Assembly: GCA_907165065.1 (NCBI GenBank)
Contig: OU015523.1
Coordinates: forward strand, 25,757,834-25,821,833
DNA length: 64,000 bases
Direction of reading: 5' to 3'
DNA from: Caprimulgus europaeus
Taxonomy: Eukaryota; Chordata; Aves; Caprimulgiformes; Caprimulgidae
Shown piece by piece: positions 62,823-64,000 of the stretch. The notes under the pieces are model-generated. The model did not search any database and had not been told where the DNA came from. It saw only the letters and a list, made by a program, of their open reading frames with translations. The stretch's first letter is position 1. Each line of letters begins with the position of its first letter. A program made the translations under genes and the position numbers.

Positions 62823-63786
62823 TATCAATGAGTCATGCACAGTACAATTGCTGACCACCTCCCGACAGCAATCCCAGGAGGAACAAAAAGGATCCCCAAA
62901 CCCAAAATGGCAATCTCAGAAAAGTGAGCCCAAGCGATTCCCAAGAGATTTCCCCACTCCTTCTCCAGGTGGCCCTGGTTAATATACTGCACATGGAGTA
63001 TTTTGATATGGAATATTTTATTGGCATATCCAAATGTCAATTCTGGGTTTTGCTAACTACTACTTTTCCCCCCTCCCAGTCATTTGCACTTGCAAACTAC
63101 CCAAACACGATGTCTTGTACCTTATCAACATTTTTTTCACAACAAATCTCATAATGAAACCAAAACACAGTGCTTTCTAGCTACTAGGAAGAAAATTAAC
63201 TCTATTCTAGCAAAACCAGAACAAGTCCTCAGATGAGCCCAGTGTGCAAAAGGAAGGTAACCATAGTAAGCCAAACTTGCAGAAAAATGGTCAAACACAT
63301 GATTTTCATGCCAAGCTATGTAGTTACCATGTTGCAAACTTCTCTTATGAGCTTATGGCTTTTCAGCTGAGTTATAGTTTTCCCTTGCCAAATTAGCCTC
63401 TTCCAGGCCATTTCTAACAGATAAAATGTGTCAGTGCTATTCCTTCCTGCAAATACCTTTGGTAACCCAAATACTGCTAGAGTCGAGGCCTTGCATTTCT
63501 GACTATTACTTCTAAGGTACATTTTGAAAAGTAGATACAGACAGCTATAATTATAAAAATACAGAAAATGCAACTATTTGATTTTGTCTAGGGACTGGCT
63601 TACCCAAATGCAAATAGTAGTTGTAGTTTGGCATTCATTCTGGAGAGAATCACAAACCAGCATGAATTAATGACCTCCTCAGGTGCACAGAGTAAAAACA
63701 AAAGTTTTGCATGCACAAGGTCCTCCATGGGTCTGAGAAGGAGGAATGCTGCTCAGTGGAACCCAGGGACCAATAAATAACTATTA

Positions 63787-63870
63787 CAGAATCACAGACT
63801 CATAGTGGTTGGAAAAGACCTTTAAGATCACTGAGTCCAACCATGAACCTATCACTACCATGTACCTTAG
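63787..63870 (-). mobile_element. CR1 LINE tail fragment
   Basis: A minus-strand CR1 3' end. Its forward text is CAGAATCACAGACTCATAG, then GGTTGGAAAAGACCTTTAAG and ATCACTGAGTCCAACC. About 84 bp are recognisable, and it directly abuts the next CR1. It belongs to the subfamily of 12358-12697. Confidence 0.88.
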
Positions 63871-63875
63871 CATCT

Positions 63876-64000
63876 CACAGAATCACAGAATCACAGAATA
63901 TTAGGGATTGGAAGGGACCTCGAAAGATCATCTAGTCCAATCCCCCTGCCGGAGCAGGAACACCTAGATGAGTTCGCACAGGAAGGCGCCCAGGCGGGTC
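63876..64000 (-). mobile_element. CR1 LINE 3' end, continues beyond the window
   Basis: A minus-strand CR1 with three CACAGAAT units (TTCTGTG tail). The body then reads GGGATTGGAAGGGACCTCG, followed by AAAGATCATCTAGTCCAATC. It is still in clear CR1 sequence at the last base, so the element is longer than seen. It is nearly the same as 46976-47129 over their shared length. Confidence 0.92.

Larger units (their letters stand above)
55107..63786. other. AT-rich non-coding stretch
   Basis: About 8.7 kb with no recognised gene, CR1 or LTR. It holds a 22-bp tandem duplication (55356-55399), a pyrimidine tract (57382-57449), AT dinucleotide runs (58397-58407 and 60157-60184), a TAA/CAA repeat (62769-62822) and faint ancient repeats (56659-56692 and possibly 62064-62110). 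A plus-strand frame around 61054-61160 (QGQSEVFQTYQQVWLKIKS, ending at a TGA) looks protein-like, but its phase does not follow from the candidate at 52744. Confidence 0.5.

Noticed and set aside
1..64000. CRISPR array, tRNA, rRNA, bacterial operon or phage region
   Set aside because: No regularly spaced repeats, clover-leaf sequence or dense coding seen. The window is vertebrate nuclear DNA.

Overview
The window looks like bird (avian) nuclear DNA, probably from a large AT-rich intergenic region or a long intron. The main evidence is at least eleven copies of CR1 LINE 3' ends. They carry the typical tail of two or three ATTCTATG- or ATTCTGTG-type units and a readable C-terminal part of the CR1 reverse-transcriptase ORF. 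Four endogenous-retrovirus LTRs of types I associate with avian genomes support this. I see no complete protein-coding gene, tRNA, rRNA, CRISPR array, operon or bacterial feature. The species cannot be fixed from the sequence alone.

Layout. 1-402 holds a minus-strand CR1. 4319-6216 is a plus-strand CR1 split by a 1.14-kb solo LTR (4760-5898) that sits between 5-bp duplications. 6217-41334 is mostly unique AT-rich sequence with simple repeats, one CR1 at 12358-12697, a CR1 tail at 20490-20543, a 52-bp TA palindrome at 31111-31162 and faint ancient repeats. 41335-42002 is a CR1 tail fused to a truncated minus-strand copy of the first LTR family. 44181-47129 holds three CR1 pieces in both orientations. 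48034-48421 is a compact 388-bp solo LTR with a clean 5-bp target duplication. 51896-55106 holds two plus-strand CR1 pieces, a diverged LTR (53410-54037) carrying an inverted copy of sequence from 2.7 kb away, and a minus CR1. 55107-63786 is unique AT-rich sequence. Two minus CR1 copies close the window, and the last runs off the end.

Genes. Nothing reaches the level of a confident exon. The best candidates are two plus-strand segments, 46472-46636 (165 bp) and 52744-52788 (45 bp). Both are open, both have acceptor-like and donor-like borders, and their reading phases join correctly. I do not recognise the protein, so they are offered only as a hypothesis. Other open frames, including a 235-codon minus-strand frame at 19267-19974, look like chance frames in locally GC-richer DNA.

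The most interesting observations are the inverted 59-bp insert inside the 53410 LTR (a likely templated repair insertion), two unrelated LTRs integrated at essentially the same CR1 nucleotide, a conserved antisense open frame in the large LTR family, and the phase-compatible exon pair.
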